64,000 nucleotides of DNA from Typha latifolia. Its lineage: Eukaryota; Streptophyta; Magnoliopsida; Poales; Typhaceae. Positions 35,035 through 49,289 of this stretch are shown here, one piece after another. The DNA lies in the NCBI GenBank assembly GCA_019914945.1, contig CM034110.1, forward strand, positions 5,535,808 to 5,599,807, in the 5' to 3' direction. The notes under the pieces were generated by a model, which was given only the letters and a program-made list of their open reading frames with translations, had not been told where the DNA came from and did not search any database. Within the stretch, counting starts at the first letter, position 1; every line of letters begins with the position of its first letter. A program made the position numbers and the translations under genes.

Positions 35035-38000
35035 TCAAATATCTTCAGTATCAATATTATTTTCTATTACGTCAATGCATAATCCCACCGACTTTCCAGA
35101 AGACATGGCCTCTGCTAATTGTAGTCTAGCTTTCTCATGTCGACGCAGTAATAAAATGGTATTTAGCACAGCCCATCTTACCTGTGAATCTGCCTTCTTC
35201 TGGGTAAACCCCAAGCTCTTTAGTAATCCATCTAACTGTTCAAAATGTTAGGAAATAAAAAAAAGTTAAACACAACACTAGTTCGTGAGGAGGAATACAC
35301 TCTTAGTTTTCATCTAACCTTATCAATGTCAGCAAGTCCTCCTTCAGAATATCCATATAAGAGATACTCTGTAGCAACACCGGCAAGTGCTATGCATGAG
35401 AACCTGTTCAGCATCTGATAAGAAGTGCATCAGCTCTGGGCAAGGGAATTATGTGAAAGAGGCAATAAAGCACAAGTAAACTAGCAGTTGACAGAGTCCA
35501 TCTACCTTCATTAAATCTGTTAGTGAATTTTTCCTACTGTTGACAGATAAAATATTATAACTTGGTGCAGTGATCAAATATTCAAATAGATGATGTTCTG
35601 AGTTTTCAAACTCTTGTTATTCCCTCAGATATTCTCCCAAATCATCTAAACTGAATGGCTTTGTAGACATATATTTGATGATACTTCCAGGAAATTGAGT
35701 TCATCTGTTCATCGAAATGAACGGCAGGAACCAAGAACTCACTTAGCAGGTATCATCCCTTTGTCCGCAAATCATTGATTAGCACAGAGTTCCAACAAAC
35801 AATTGGGAAAGGAAAGATTTTTAACCAAAAAGTTGATTGTGATATAAAGCACAACATTTTTTACCAAATACCATATCATTTGAGGTTCTACAGACTATGA
35901 ATGGAGGTGCAAAATAGTCTTGGTGACAGTCGAGTTCTAAATTTTCTATTGTCTAGAAGCATTTATATATGTTAGAATTCAGTATGCATGCTTTTATATG
36001 TGATGGGAAAAGGTCCACACTTGCTATATATAGTTTCTTGACGCTTTAAATGATTGAAAAGGTCCACACGAGCTCTCAATTTCAAAAACTCACCACCACC
36101 ACTAATTCACCTCTATGTGCATGTCACCTATACAGACATAGTTGGCAGACTTTATTTGCCATTCAACATTCTCTTGGACTTGATGGTTAAAATTGAAAGA
36201 GGAAAAGGAAAAGAACTTCAAAACTACTTGACATTTATGCTTGAACTATCCAGAATATACTTCGATTTAGAAAGAATTTGACAGAGCTGCAATCTAGTTT
36301 CGGCATCCTTTGTAAATTTTGAACTTCCATTCCACATAGCAGGCATAACTTCCCCAACAGTTACAACTACGTATTCCGTATTTCTACAGGAACTCAAAAT
36401 AGTTACCATCAGATCCCTCAAACAAACTGACTTTTACGACTACCCTCATCAAATGATGGCAACCAGTTACTTCAGCTCATGATGGAAAATAAAGTTGAAG
36501 GAAGGTGCAATACATATCTAATCTATGCAGCTTTAATACATTGGATGCTTGAAGACCTGAACAAGAACTATAAATATCGAATCTATGAAGCATTAACATA
36601 TGTAGATGCTGGAAGACCTAAACAAAAATCAAAGTTAAGAAAATGCATGTGCTTATCTTAAAGGTTTGACATAAAATTAGGCCAATCCTTAATGACTGTA
36701 AAACTTTTCATGTAGTGTGATCATAATAAAAGAATATAATAAATGTAAATTAGAGATATTAGCAGGGAAAATGAGATTTTTTGGTCACTTCAGAGCATAA
36801 GCAATAAAGTGATTGTAAAGCAAGGACTAAAAAATAAGTAAATAAAGATTTATAAATAGACATATTTAAGAATCATAACATGTGCAACTGATAAGAGTGA
36901 ATTCAAGGAAAAGCAGTTCTAACCTTTGCAGACACTTTTCCAGTATTAATCTGCATAGAAGAGGACATTATTACAGTGAGAGTCTAAATAAAATGTACAT
37001 AAGACGAGCTTTGTTTTTCTCTAATATGATCTGCAATCAAGGTTCTCAAACACAACTTCTAGAAAAATTAAACACTACTGAATTGTTGATGTACAAGATT
37101 TTCAACTTCTCAGATTTTTTTTCTTTTAGTCATTTGGTTCCTCTAATCATGTTAAGTTGATTCTTCTCTTAACCATCACGACCATGAGCACCAAAATTTC
37201 CCCAAACCGCTACTAAAAACTGAATCGTGAACCTAAGTCTTTCCTACTGGCAAATTCATTTGCTAACAATCATTCGTAATGGTGTCAGAGCCCTTGACAT
37301 TTGCCATCTCATTCAAATGATAATTAACGATGTCCTACCCTTTACTCATTGCCAAATCTTATAAACAGAGGTGTGATGTCAGAACCAAAGGAAAATTGAC
37401 CGAATTTAGATTTCTTGGGTTCAATTCATATTGACTACAGTTCAATTGCTTTGCAATTAATTCATATTGCCTACAGTTCAATTGCTTTTCAATCAACTTA
37501 AGGGGGCCAAGTGCAGTTCAATTCATAGTTTTATTGGCCAATCAGACTAGTCTATTTACAACCAGGGTCAATTCAAAATGGAAAACCCTAAAAAGAGGAA
37601 ACTAAGACCTAGTACAACTATTAACAAAACCCTTATATAAAACTCTGAGATCATTTATTACTATAACCATTAGCACCCCAGGGTAGAACCAAGAGTTTTT
37701 CTTGGGGAGCCAATACCAAATGATAACCATGTAAGGAGACAACCCAACAGATAGAGTTTAGTTTTCTTGTATGGGTCCATTTCATAGTTATCTTACAAAA
37801 GTTCTATTCTATGCATTAAGCTATCTTATGCACCCCTCCTTTATCAAGCATGCACATGCAGAGTTCCTTAAGAGCACATAGTGTCCTGATTATGAAAGTA
37901 TTAGTTTGTCAAATAGATATACTGCTTTGAATCTAGAAAAGGAAAACAAAAACCAAAATAGGATAAATAAGAAAAAGAAACTTACTTCTTCAAGGAACTC

Positions 38001-41000
38001 AAAATCCACAAAAGCTGTGCCAGCTTGCACATTTAGCGATCCTTCCTTCATTAAGGTTTCCAAGCTTGTTAGCATGTATCCCTTTGGAAGTACTCCAAGC
38101 AAGTATGCTATCAAGAAATGACCAGCTTCATGCTGCCCAGTATCCATTACACATCAGTCCCTAAATAAGTATGTGAGAAGTGCCACACAACTGAACCAAT
38201 GGAAAAAGAAACGTAGAAACCTTTTTCCTATCCAAAAGAAACTACTTACTAATAAGAAATCAGATACTTTGGACCATCTAGTAGACACAATTTAAAATTA
38301 AGACAAATAGGTACTTAAATGTCAGGAGATCAATTCGGTGGCAGCTTAGCTACAAGATTCATGATTTAACTCAAACAAATATTCAGTTTTTATATCTGTT
38401 GAAATAAAATTTATTTTCATCACTAGGAAAGAACTTCTGATTGCCTTATCAGTCACTTCCCCACTAACGAATATTGAATTTAAATGATCAATGAAGTTAG
38501 GCTTCAAGATATGATCTGTTCTGGGTAAACAGTGTAACAGGCTCTGCCATAATAAATTGCGCCTCTAAAAATCAGAAGGTATCTCCAACTATAAGTAAAT
38601 TGCAAATCATTGCAAATGCTGAAGAATTTAAGAGTAGAAAGCAAAGAAGCTGGTATCCATTGGTTATTACATACCGCGTAACATAACTAGGAAATTTAGA
38701 CCCCAAAAGGAGGAACAGACTTATCAACATCATCCTTCATTTGTTGGTCCAATTGCTTTCTACCATAATTTGTATGTTCCCTAATGCGATCCACTAAAAG
38801 ATTAATAAGGAAATAGGACCAAGAGTCACTTATTTCCAAATCAAATTTCAGCTAAGAATGGTTCATGCCCATAAGATATATTTTTATAGGTAAGCCTCCA
38901 ATAGACTCTTGGGAAAACATATGTTACCCATCGCTGTTGGGCCATATTTCATGTTGTCCTGCCTGGAATTCTAATGTGTTATACTTAACCTCACTATACC
39001 TACAATTGAAAGAAATTTTTTTCCACCCAGAAATAACAGCAGAGCCATGTGGTAGTTCCCTTTTTCCTGCAAACTGAATAGATAGTGTTGTCATATTATC
39101 ATTTTTGCCCTTCTTCTCTGCAAAGCAGTGGAATCGCTTACTTTACTGTTACTCTGAAAGTGCTTACTTTTATTCCCTAATGCAGTTCAACCATACACAT
39201 CTGGCAGCAGCTCCCACTGCAAGTTTGCTCACCTACCCTGGGTTGCATCTCCATCTCCTACAGCAAGTACCATGAATGTTAGGCTCCTCCACAGCCATGC
39301 TCAAGCTCAAGCTCTCTTATCCTACACCACTCCCTCTCCTCAAACACTCTCCACAATACATCCTTCATCTCCTTAAGCTCCCTGGAAATGATTTTGAATA
39401 ACATCCATCCATCCTCTCATCAACCAAAATTAGTGCAGAACAAACATTTAATACATTGGTAAAAACAGCTTAATTCACTGCCCTCTCACATGACTAGATG
39501 AATCGCGCCCAGATATCAAGTTTGTTAGAATGTAAATGATTAAAAGGTAACAACATAAGCTTTTAGGCCTTGTTCGGAATGAAGAGTTTCTTAAACTAGG
39601 TTAGTGTTCATTAACCTGATTTTATAACCAAACATCAGCTTCTTTCGAAAAGCATAGTTAAAATTGAGCAGGAATGTGGCCTAACCTGGTTTTTCTCTCC
39701 GTTTAGAATGAGTTTAGGTCCAAAGTGAATTTACCACTTTACCCTTGATAAGACCAAACGGCAGGTTCTGTCATTTCATTACTAGAAACCTACATTTTGC
39801 ACCAAAAAACTTACATTTGGATAACTACTAACTACCAACAGGCATTGTATACCTATAAGCAACCATTTAACATATATGTAGGCATTGCATACCCATAGTT
39901 AGATAATGTGTATATAGAGCCATAGAGGTAAACATTGCACAAGGAAGATCATAAATTAGACACACTTTTCCAGAAAAGAACAAATGGAAGTGAAGGGTAA
40001 TTTTAATTATATTATTTCAGTGTACTTCATCCATCCACTAGAAAAGGTATTTGTGTCAATTTACATAATATATCCTCAATTCTCACTTCTTATTCTAGTT
40101 TTAGCAACACTTTAATTTGAAATGCAAATTTTATCAAAGGTAATAATGACACTACTATCCATGATTCCAAACACTCAATTCAATTAAATCAGATTAGAGG
40201 TATGTACTCAAGGATTAGAAAAAATGACCACAACTAATTGGGTTTTTCCATAAACTGCAACCAAACACCAGCTTAGAGAAGGTTTACCACGAATCAAGTA
40301 CATTCTTAGTATCTGCATATCAACATGAAAACATTATTAAATCATCCTAACTATTTACTGAAAATATTGTAGCAAAAAAAGTGGAGAATCACATGTTGGA
40401 ATGAGTCTATGTGCTCAATTCATAGGGTAACTAGTCTTTCACAATCACCCTTACAAAATAGGAAATCTACCCTTCCTACCATACGGAAGGTTATTTACAG
40501 ATATTCAGAAAGTAAAATTCAGATCTATAATGGCTATCTGATCTACCTGAATAACTCTGTTGTGATACTTTTGACTGAAACTATGACCAATAGTATCAAG
40601 CACTAAATTCCTCACTCCTCCATTGAAAGAGACCTAACAGATAATGATAGTTAGGTAGTAGCTTAAGAATATGATTAGTTTAAACTTTAAAGCTATCAAA
40701 TCAAATTTCCATGGAAGCAAAAGAATTAGGAAAGTAAAAAGGGAGTACAATGTTTATACTGTAGCAATAAATTCTAGCAATCTTCATGCAATGAGAAAGA
40801 AAAATTAAATATATAAAGTTCTTAGGTATTTACATAGCAAAACATGTTAGCAAAACTGCTGCTAAGATGGTACTACATACTAGTCAAATATCCAAAACAA
40901 GCAAACAAAGAGGGCAGAATAAGAGGGAAATATGATAGCCCATTACAAGAGCCAAAAAAAAAAAAATTACACCCTAAAATTAGGTTATGTATAGATGTCA

Positions 41001-42995
41001 AAATAAAATTTCACCTTTAGAATTTGTACTTATAAAATTCTGTTCAAGACCCAGTGCAGTTCTTTTGATGGCCAGGCAAAATACATTTCTGTTTTCTTGT
41101 AAGCAGTCTCAGTCAAAGTTCTAGATTTAGTTTTCAACTAGAAGATCAACAGATGACAGAATAATGCTTGGAAATTTGGGTGAACTTTTACAATTCCAGA
41201 ACATATATCACTTTGTCTGTGCTATATTATTCTTTTATAAGCTGATACAATTATAGTTTCAGAGATATTACAAATCTAATAAGAGAAATTATTGCCATTT
41301 TAAAATCATCAACATGACCTTCTGAATGCCTCGTCTCTTATTATAAAGAAAACTGACTCTCAAGGTAACACATCTGACAAGCAGTCAATGTGTCAGGGAA
41401 CATGAGCATTACTAACTGGAGCTGAAAGGAGAATGCCATCCTTTTTATTCTTTCTTTTTACTGTGTGGATAGGTAGGGGGAGGATCGTGTTGTTTGGAGT
41501 GGTTTCAGATATACAGTATAAGCTATCCAGTCAGAATACTGGCAAGGTACTTGCACAAGTGCAGTCTACGCTAACAAGAGAAATTTTCATCTAAATTTTC
41601 ACTCTCAAAGAATTCATGCCAAATGTAGAAGTTAAGAGCTACAGAGAAAGAACACAAGACATGAGACATTATATGAAAACATCAATATAGCAATCTGGAA
41701 GAAAAATATACAATGTAAAACATATAGGACAGTATAATTTAATTTATAAGACTTGTTGCCAAAAGTGGTTTCTCTTAAAAGATGACAGAGGGCACAAAGT
41801 GAGCCATATGAATAGCAAATCTAGTGGATCTTTCTACATTAAGCAAGAGCAACTTCATTAAAGTATCAACTCATGAGTAGTTTCATCAAAACATGAGGTA
41901 GAGCAATAACATGTTGCATAAAGAAATAAAGCTACATTGACAAAAAATAATTTGTCAACTCACCAAATCTAAGGACCATAGAAACAGTAGGACCAATGAA
42001 ACATACAATATCTGTAGTTGAGAGAATCCAAATACAACCCATGCTGAAAGAGCTCCTAAAACTGCAGCAAATTGAAGATTTCTCTCAATTGAGCCCAAAG
42101 TTACATCCACAGGTGACAGAAATGAAGATGTATTGATTCCATTTAACTTCAGCTCATCCAAGCTGTAAAGTCTTTGCGGCACCTAAAGCACAAATTCTAC
42201 CATTTACAAAAGAAATAAGCTAAAATGCAATCCATACAGTGAAAACACAAAAAGGTATACAATACAATGAAAACAACATTTTTAAAAGATAAAAAGACAA
42301 GAAAAGTACAACATAAATTGAACAAAAAGTTGAAAGTGGATCACTCTTCACAGTTTCAGACTTTCAGCAGCATTAATAAGAGGCAATATACAGCAGCATC
42401 AACAATACAACAAGAGACAAATAGACAAGCTATGGTCCACATTAATAAGAGGCTGAGGAAGTCATACATTTCAACTCTAATAACAAGAGCAGAAAAGCAG
42501 CCCTACCTCAGACAAACCTACAACCATCTCACATTTCAACTCTAATACCAAGAACAGAAGAGCAACCCTAACTCAGACAAGAGTAAAACCATCTCATCAA
42601 CATTCTAAATGTCCTTACAAACCAACTCACCAAATAAAGAAGCTAATTCAAGTTTAACAATGGGACTACCTTAGTTAAGATTATATGATACTACACCAGC
42701 ATCAATGCCCAAGAGAATTACTATAGCAAAACAACTTAGAAAGAAAAACAACCTGCCTTGCTGCTCCAAAGCACTGAATTGCCCCAAGTTTTTCTTGCAA
42801 ATCCTTAACAAGAGAGAGCGCCGTCCTATCATTTCCCTTTATCAGCTCCTCATCAACTTGTTCCAAGATCTGCAACCTCAAGTGACCTGACTCAGGAGAA
42901 CTGACAGCTGACTCTTGGGAATTTACAGCTCTAACAGTCAGCACTCTCAGCCTGTCAAGAGGCAGGCGACAGCCATAACAGACCAACAAACTCAT
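35035..42995 (-). CDS. Plastid M41 (FtsH-like) metalloprotease-domain protein without an AAA+ domain
   Basis: Seven exons read right to left: 42753-42995, 41964-42182, 40547-40633, 37986-38132, 36924-36950, 35319-35414 and 35035-35235, stop TGA at 35035. All are phase 0 with GT-AG borders, giving 339 residues. The 36924-36950 exon is only 9 codons (INTGKVSAK). The layout matches the Arabidopsis At5g27290 / VIR3 (At1g56180) group. After a likely transit peptide comes a coiled region, then two membrane segments (about residues 118-155). HEAGH (residue 184) keeps the FtsH zinc-binding HExxH. FSCIALAGVATEYLLYGYSE and WAVLNTILLLRRHEKARLQL form the helical end of the M41 domain. No Walker A/B ATPase motif exists, so any proteolysis would need a partner or be ATP-independent. 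Start 42995 was chosen; an in-frame upstream Met at 43121 is less likely. Confidence 0.9.
39566..40272. mobile_element. PIF/Harbinger (Tourist-like) MITE in the metalloprotease gene
   Basis: The left end GGCCTTGTTCGGAATGAAG and the reverse complement of the right end GCTGGTGTTTGGTTGCAG are imperfect terminal inverted repeats. TTA flanks both sides (39563-39565 and 40273-40275), the preferred Harbinger target. It is 707 bp and lies in the intron between exons 40547-40633 and 37986-38132. Confidence 0.65.
42466..42595. repeat. 65-bp tandem duplication in intron 1 of the metalloprotease gene
   Basis: Two head-to-tail copies begin ACATTTCAACTCTAATA at 42466 and 42531 and differ at several positions. 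They are non-coding. Confidence 0.75.
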
Positions 42996-43811
42996 CTCCC
43001 CAAATAATTTGATGAGTCTGAAGATAGCCAGAAGGCAATACGAAAAGAACTTTTCTTTTCTTCCATATTCTGCTTCTCCTGACCCAAGTAGGCCAACCAC
43101 ATATCCAGCTACCAAAAACATTTAAGTTTGTGGATATTAATCTTGAAAGTGACATTTCTCTCCGATTTGGACCACACAAATCCAGAGGTTGCAGGGAAAG
43201 AGAAATAACAGCAAACAGCTAAAAAAAAGAAAAGGTAAATTGGAAGTCACTGAGGTCACGACAACATGCCAGTAAAAATGAATACAGTAAAGAAAGTAAA
43301 TAGCAATTTAATAAAGAGAAGGAAACAGACCAAGTAAGCAGCCTTACACATCCGATTGTTACGGACAAAGTGGGGAAAAGATTATTCGCTTAAAGAGTTG
43401 AGTAAATGTCAATCGACTACAGCCATGAAAGAACAACCAGATCGACAAACCAAATGGGCTAAAGCTTATTATCTCTAATGAATTAAAACTTTGTTGTTCC
43501 ATCACCAATTTGTTCGAAGGTTAAGAAATACACAAAAGATTAATCGAACAGTATATAATAAGCCAAAAGAAAAAAATAAACACGCACACAAAGAACAAAG
43601 TACTAATAACAATCCAAACAAGATAAGGAACTTTCCAGAATTCCACATTTTCATACAAAAATTATATTAAATTTACGATCAAAAACCATTACACCCTTAA
43701 GCCACCACCGTATCAAACTGCCACATTTATAGTCCACCAAGAAAAGAGAAGCAATAACCAACAAAGAGAACAGAACTCCAACATTTCTGTGATTATTCAA
43801 CACAAAAAGGT

Positions 43812-44318
<507 letters not shown>

Positions 44319-44337
44319 TGTTCGAACTAGTGAGATC

Positions 44338-44352
44338 AAAACCCTAACCCTA
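44338..44352 (+). promoter_or_regulatory. Telo-box (AACCCTA) element beside the H2A.X start
   Basis: AAACCCTAACCCTAG contains two overlapping AACCCTA units and lies 20-34 bp upstream of the H2A.X ATG, in the leader. Telo-boxes are known in plant promoters of genes active in dividing cells, including ribosomal protein and histone-related genes. Function here is inferred from position. Confidence 0.6.
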
Positions 44353-44430
44353 GATTTGTGAGGGATTGGAAAGAAAGGCGCAAAGATGGCTCTTTTCGAA
44401 CGGAAATAGCCAGTGAGGAAGGAGGGGATT

Positions 44431-44440
44431 TGTATATATA
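44431..44440 (-). promoter_or_regulatory. TATA box of the H2A.X gene
   Basis: On the minus strand CCTATATATACAAAT lies about 115 bp upstream of the H2A.X start codon, which fits transcription starting near 44400. A GATTGG (CCAAT-type) motif is at about 44479-44484, further upstream. Confidence 0.7.
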
Positions 44441-44485
44441 GGTGGAGTTGAGGAAGAGGTCTAGAGGAAGCTTTGCTCTGATTGG

Positions 44486-45495
44486 TTGAAATAGAATGCC
44501 GAGGATCGACAACGTGGAAGGTCTAGATTGTTCGGTTTACTCCGATGGGAGTATGGGAGCGGGGTCGGATCAGTAAGATTCCGGACGGGGTAAAATTGTA
44601 ATAAACTCAAAAACCGGTGATAATAAGGGTAATTATCCTTTGGGTAAATTACAAATCACTCATGTGGTCATGCCTAAGATCAAATTAACTCCTAAATTTT
44701 TATTATTAAATGACATTTAATAAAGCCATCCAATTATTGTTAACTATTCTATAGTTTGAGAAAATAAATTTGTTAAGTTTCGGCCAAAATAAATAGATAA
44801 CTAGATTTTAAATGAGGGGGTATTTTAGGTATTCTAATTTTTATTTTTGAAAAATAACATTATATTTTCAATTCTATAGTTGATTTTAGGGTAAATTTAG
44901 CTAAGTATTTTTTAAGGCACTAAAAGTAAATTATGAGGCCGAATGTATTTTCTTATTTTATTTCATTTTATTTTATAATCATGTATTCCAATTTCACTTT
45001 TTTTATAACCAATATGCCTTTGTCTTACTTTTTAGTTTAAAAGAGATAAATAATTTTCATTTAAAATAATATGGAACTAAAGAAGACATGGTTGCCATAA
45101 ATACCTATTAATTGGATGTTAGACCTTAAATTATTTTGGAGGTATAGTTCTTTGTTATTTTTAATAGAGCAAAGAGTTGTGACTATTATTTAAGCTCTTT
45201 GTCCATCTTGAATTCGGTTGGATAGCCATGCAATAATAATATGATATATGAACAGTTTCATAATTTTAGATAATAGGAAAAAGAAATTAAACTATAATAG
45301 TGATAGGATCCACTTCCTTTGATTTAGAGAGAATTTTAGTGTTTGAGTAAATCAAAATAACCTTTTGCAAATTCATGGAAGGGCGTCTTAGTGAATATGA
45401 TATAGTGTTAAAATATATTTTTCTTATAGGAGGCGACGATATTTTTGTTGGTATCTTAATGAACAAGGTTGCCAGTATAATGTTTGAAGTGTCTA
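44486..45495. other. AT-rich intergenic stretch upstream of H2A.X
   Basis: Beyond the H2A.X promoter I see no exon, RNA gene or bounded repeat here. Several short open frames are AT-driven. Confidence 0.5.
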
Positions 45496-45500
45496 ATATA

Positions 45501-46207
45501 TGTTATGAACCAAATCTAGATTAATCTAGACATAAAAAGTTTATAAAATTTTATGTGGCCGTAACCTCATGAGTTAGAGTCTAATAGTTTTGGATTCACC
45601 TAAATCGAAGGTCGGGATGAAAAGATATAAACAAAATAGTAGATAAAAGTTAGAACGAGATATATTGGTAAATATCTGACAATTGCGGCGATTGTCGAAG
45701 GGTGGTGGACGGCCAATGGTGGTGGTGGACAGCCGTATTATAAGGTGGCTGATGTAGAAAGGTAGTGGCTAAGGTTTGAAAGTTTTTGAGGTTCTACGAC
45801 TATAATCTACTTCTAAAAACGTAAAAATGATCTAACGGCTACAATAAAATAATAAATGTGATAATAAAACTAAACTCAATTAATTATTAATACTTGGATG
45901 CTTGAACGAATAAATAAAAAAACTCAAACTCTATATATATAGAAGTCGGGTACAATACGTCATACTCGTACTTAGCTCTAAAAGCTTATATAACTCAAAC
46001 TATAACTTGTCTTAGATGCTTATATAACTTAATTGAACTTGAATTAGTGGCTTACGTGATTTAATTAAACTTGTCTTAGTAGTTTACATGACTTAATAAA
46101 TCTTGTGCTCACATAAGAAATAAATATGAATCAACTTAAAAATAAATACTCGATTTATCGAGCCCAATATCCTTGTAATACAATCTGATCTGACCAAATT
46201 CGTATCA
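45501..46207. mobile_element. Solo LTR, family B copy 2
   Basis: The unit begins TGTTATGAACCAAATC and ends TTCGTATCA. It is flanked by a perfect 5-bp duplication ATATA (45496-45500 and 46208-46212). It is collinear with the copy at 9853-10607: shared strings include GGATGCTTG, ACTTAATTGAACTTG and AGTGGCTTAC, and the GGTGGTGGACGGCC-type centre. No internal retrotransposon sequence adjoins it. Confidence 0.87.
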
Positions 46208-46212
46208 ATATA

Positions 46213-49200
46213 CGCTAGAGTAATTAGTATATTTGCCAAGAAAATAAAGGAAAATATTACATTCATTTATAACTTAACATTATATTAGCTTCTTGCATCC
46301 TTCCATCCACTAAAATATCCACAAAAACTAGAAGGGATCCCTATTAATTTCTATAGAATCCCCTAATTCGTCAAGATCCCTAATAAATTTTGCTATTATT
46401 CTTGTGTACTCTATTACTATACCAATGTAATATGTTAATATTATGCCTTCGTCTTAATTTCATGGATTTTAGTGCTTTCTTGCATCTCTTCATTAATGCA
46501 AGCATACAAGATTTTTGTCTAGTGCAGCACATATTCCATCCAATATTAACCAAGGAGATTCACCTCTATCCATATCTAGGGGTTCTCCGTGAAGTTGATT
46601 AATCTAAATCCGCCTCAACGTCGGCGACTACGCGTGCGGATCTCGAGCGGCAACGGTGAAGGCGAGGGTGTTCATCTTCTACACGCGATGAGGGTGAGGA
46701 CGAGGGTGAGAGCAGTGAGGGTGAGGGTGGAGGCGACAGAGCTAGGCTCGGCTCGGCTCCCTGCGACACACTGAATTGACATCACTGGTGTGCCGTCAAA
46801 CAACTGTGATTGCTCCATTCGAATACCCCTCTCCCTCCTCTCCCTCTCTCTCGCCTCCACTGAGGCAGTGGCATAATCTTTAAATTCAACAGTGGAGAGC
46901 TTGGATGAGGCAGCTCGGCTCCTTGCGGCTTGTGAAGACGCTCGACCACAAGAAGCAAGGCTTAGATGCATGTCAGCTAGGAGAGTCTCGTCGTCTTTTG
47001 GGTGTAGAAGAGCCATCTTTTCAACTGGATCGCCGACCTTGAAGGCGACGGCACGTTGGACGAGGGCGAAGTCAATCGCCGCCTTGAAGGCCATCTGCTA
47101 GGGCGAGGGCAAAGTCAACTGCCACCTTGAAGATAGCGGCGCGTTGGGCCTTCTCCAACGGCGCGGAGGGCGAAGACGGGTGGTTTGGGTGAGGATTTCA
47201 AATGGGTTTGGTGGAGGAGACGATGGTTTGAGGCTATTTGATGAGCTAGTTGATGAGCTAGTTTACTTATTAGGGTATAATAGTTATAAGTTGTATTTTG
47301 TCACAGCTGTTTGCTATTTCACTTAGATTCAAAGTTCATGGAGAATATTATAATCTAAAAAGGTTTAAGGGGTCTCCGTGAAATCCGGATATAGTTCAAT
47401 GAGTGTCAGCGTAATTAACCCTTTTGTATTTATGGGTTACATTATGCTTCAATGTGTTACGTTTCATTTTTATGAATTTTATTATATAACTATAGATTCC
47501 ATTATGAACTTATGAATTTTGTTATATAACTTCTTATTTTGTTATGTAAAATGAAAGATTCTATCATCTATCTCTAGATTAATTAAATTATCCATATGAA
47601 ACTTTATTGCACTTAATGACTATGTTCGCAATTTAACATTACATACACTACAAAGACAGTCTAAAATGACATGAAAATTAATCATAGAGTGATTCCATTG
47701 CATTATAAAGCTTGAGGAGTCCTACCAGTGATTGCAAAGTTCTTCTATGAGATCAAGAATTTCGTTTTAATGGTCTTCAGTTTTTCGAAAGTCATCTATG
47801 TTCATTGCTTAGCATAACTGGTACATTCATGACCGGTAAATATGGGGTACATTACTCATATCATGTATTTTGAATGAGAATAGCAAATTTTTTTTTATTG
47901 CATTACTCATAACATATACTTTGAATGGTAATAATCCAAAATGATTACTATTAGAGATTTTTTACCGCAGAAATATACTTAGCTATATACTCGAATTCGA
48001 TTTTAGTAACTATATCTAGAGAATTTTGGGCCGTTCGAGTGACATCGTATATTAACTTGAAAATATCATTAGTCAAGATTAAACATTGGTCATAAGCATG
48101 AAAAGAGTAGGCCATCGTCTAATTTTTTTTTTAAAGAATTATATGAAAAATCTTAGTATCTATATATACTTAGAATTGTACAGCATTATCAAACAAGCAT
48201 AACAATTTAGTTCAACATTGAAATGTAGTATTGAAAGTAATTATATTAATTTTATATACCATTCATAGAGAAATGTCTCATGAATCAATACATTATAATC
48301 ATTTTAATCTCTCATATCTTCCGTTGTCAATTTTTTTTGAAAGTATAACATAGATAAATTCGTTAGAAAATAGTAAAATTGACTGGTTCTTGGAAATATG
48401 AAATGGAATTTTTTTTTGTAAGGTGAGCTTAATTGGGGGTTTAACATTTTTCATATTAATCTAAATCACAAGGGAAAAGGAATACAAATAAAATTTTAAT
48501 GGATAGTTTAATAATTTGTAATATGGGTTATTCCTTTTTAGAAATAATTACACTAAGATCCTCTAATTTTCATATGCCACCTCTTATTTTTCTTGATGCA
48601 CAGTGAACTCCTAAATTATAAAAAATATCTCACCCTCGAAGATTTTAACAAAAAAATATCAAATGATTATCTTATTATCAACTTTTCTCTCTCATTTTTT
48701 CCCTCTAGAATAGGATAGAATAGTTCCTAAAAAACTTAAAATTGATTATGTGATGCTCACATATTAGTTTCTTTTTAATAGAAAAATATAATATATAACT
48801 CAACAAAAGTATATTTTGAAAGTTTTTCTTAATTAAGAGGTCATTGTGCCAAAAGGTTTAGGGTTTAGGTGTAATTATCCTTTCTTTTTATACCATTACT
48901 TTTATAATTTTTAATTATTTTAAATCTGCTCTTAATTTTTTTGCACGTCTAATTAATTTTAAAACCTAAATACGAGATTATATGTATTTGGAAATCGTCG
49001 GACAAAACAACGAGTTTCAAATATTTATATAAAATTTTTAAATCTTAAAAAATGTGCTAAGTTTTAGGAAGAAATTTACATGAGCCTACCACTAAATATA
49101 AATTGTTGATTAGATTAATCATTTATATAAAAATTATTCCTCATACTTTGGCAATCATTTTATAGAAATTAAAATTTTAAGATAAATTGGTGGCTAGGTT

Positions 49201-49280
49201 TTGAAGTACATTGATGTGAAGTCAACTTTCGGTCAAACTTAAATTTGGATCATCAACTAATTCTAATAGAGTTGATAGGC
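46213..49280. other. Intergenic region with an unexplained GC-rich block and a MITE-like unit
   Basis: A GC-rich block at about 46600-47250 stands out from AT-rich flanks. It carries a 140-codon minus-strand open frame (46672-47094) with mixed composition (FALVQRAVAFKVGDPVEKM) but no domain I know, and a worn 50-60-bp internal duplication of a GACGAGGGCGAAGTCAATCG-type string near 47057 and 47104. The rest is AT-rich and looks non-coding apart from the MITE-like unit at 48540-48884. Confidence 0.4.
48540..48884. mobile_element. MITE-like unit with short inverted ends
   Basis: The left end (AGAAATAATTACACTAAGA) and the reverse complement of the right end (GAAAGGATAATTACACCTAA) are imperfect inverted repeats. 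No firm target duplication was found. Confidence 0.4.
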
Positions 49281-49289
49281 ATTTTTTTT

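Noticed and set aside
44376..44384. Possible E2F site (GGCGCAAAG) upstream of H2A.X
   Set aside because: It lacks one base of the TTTSSCGC consensus on the reverse strand, so it is not called.
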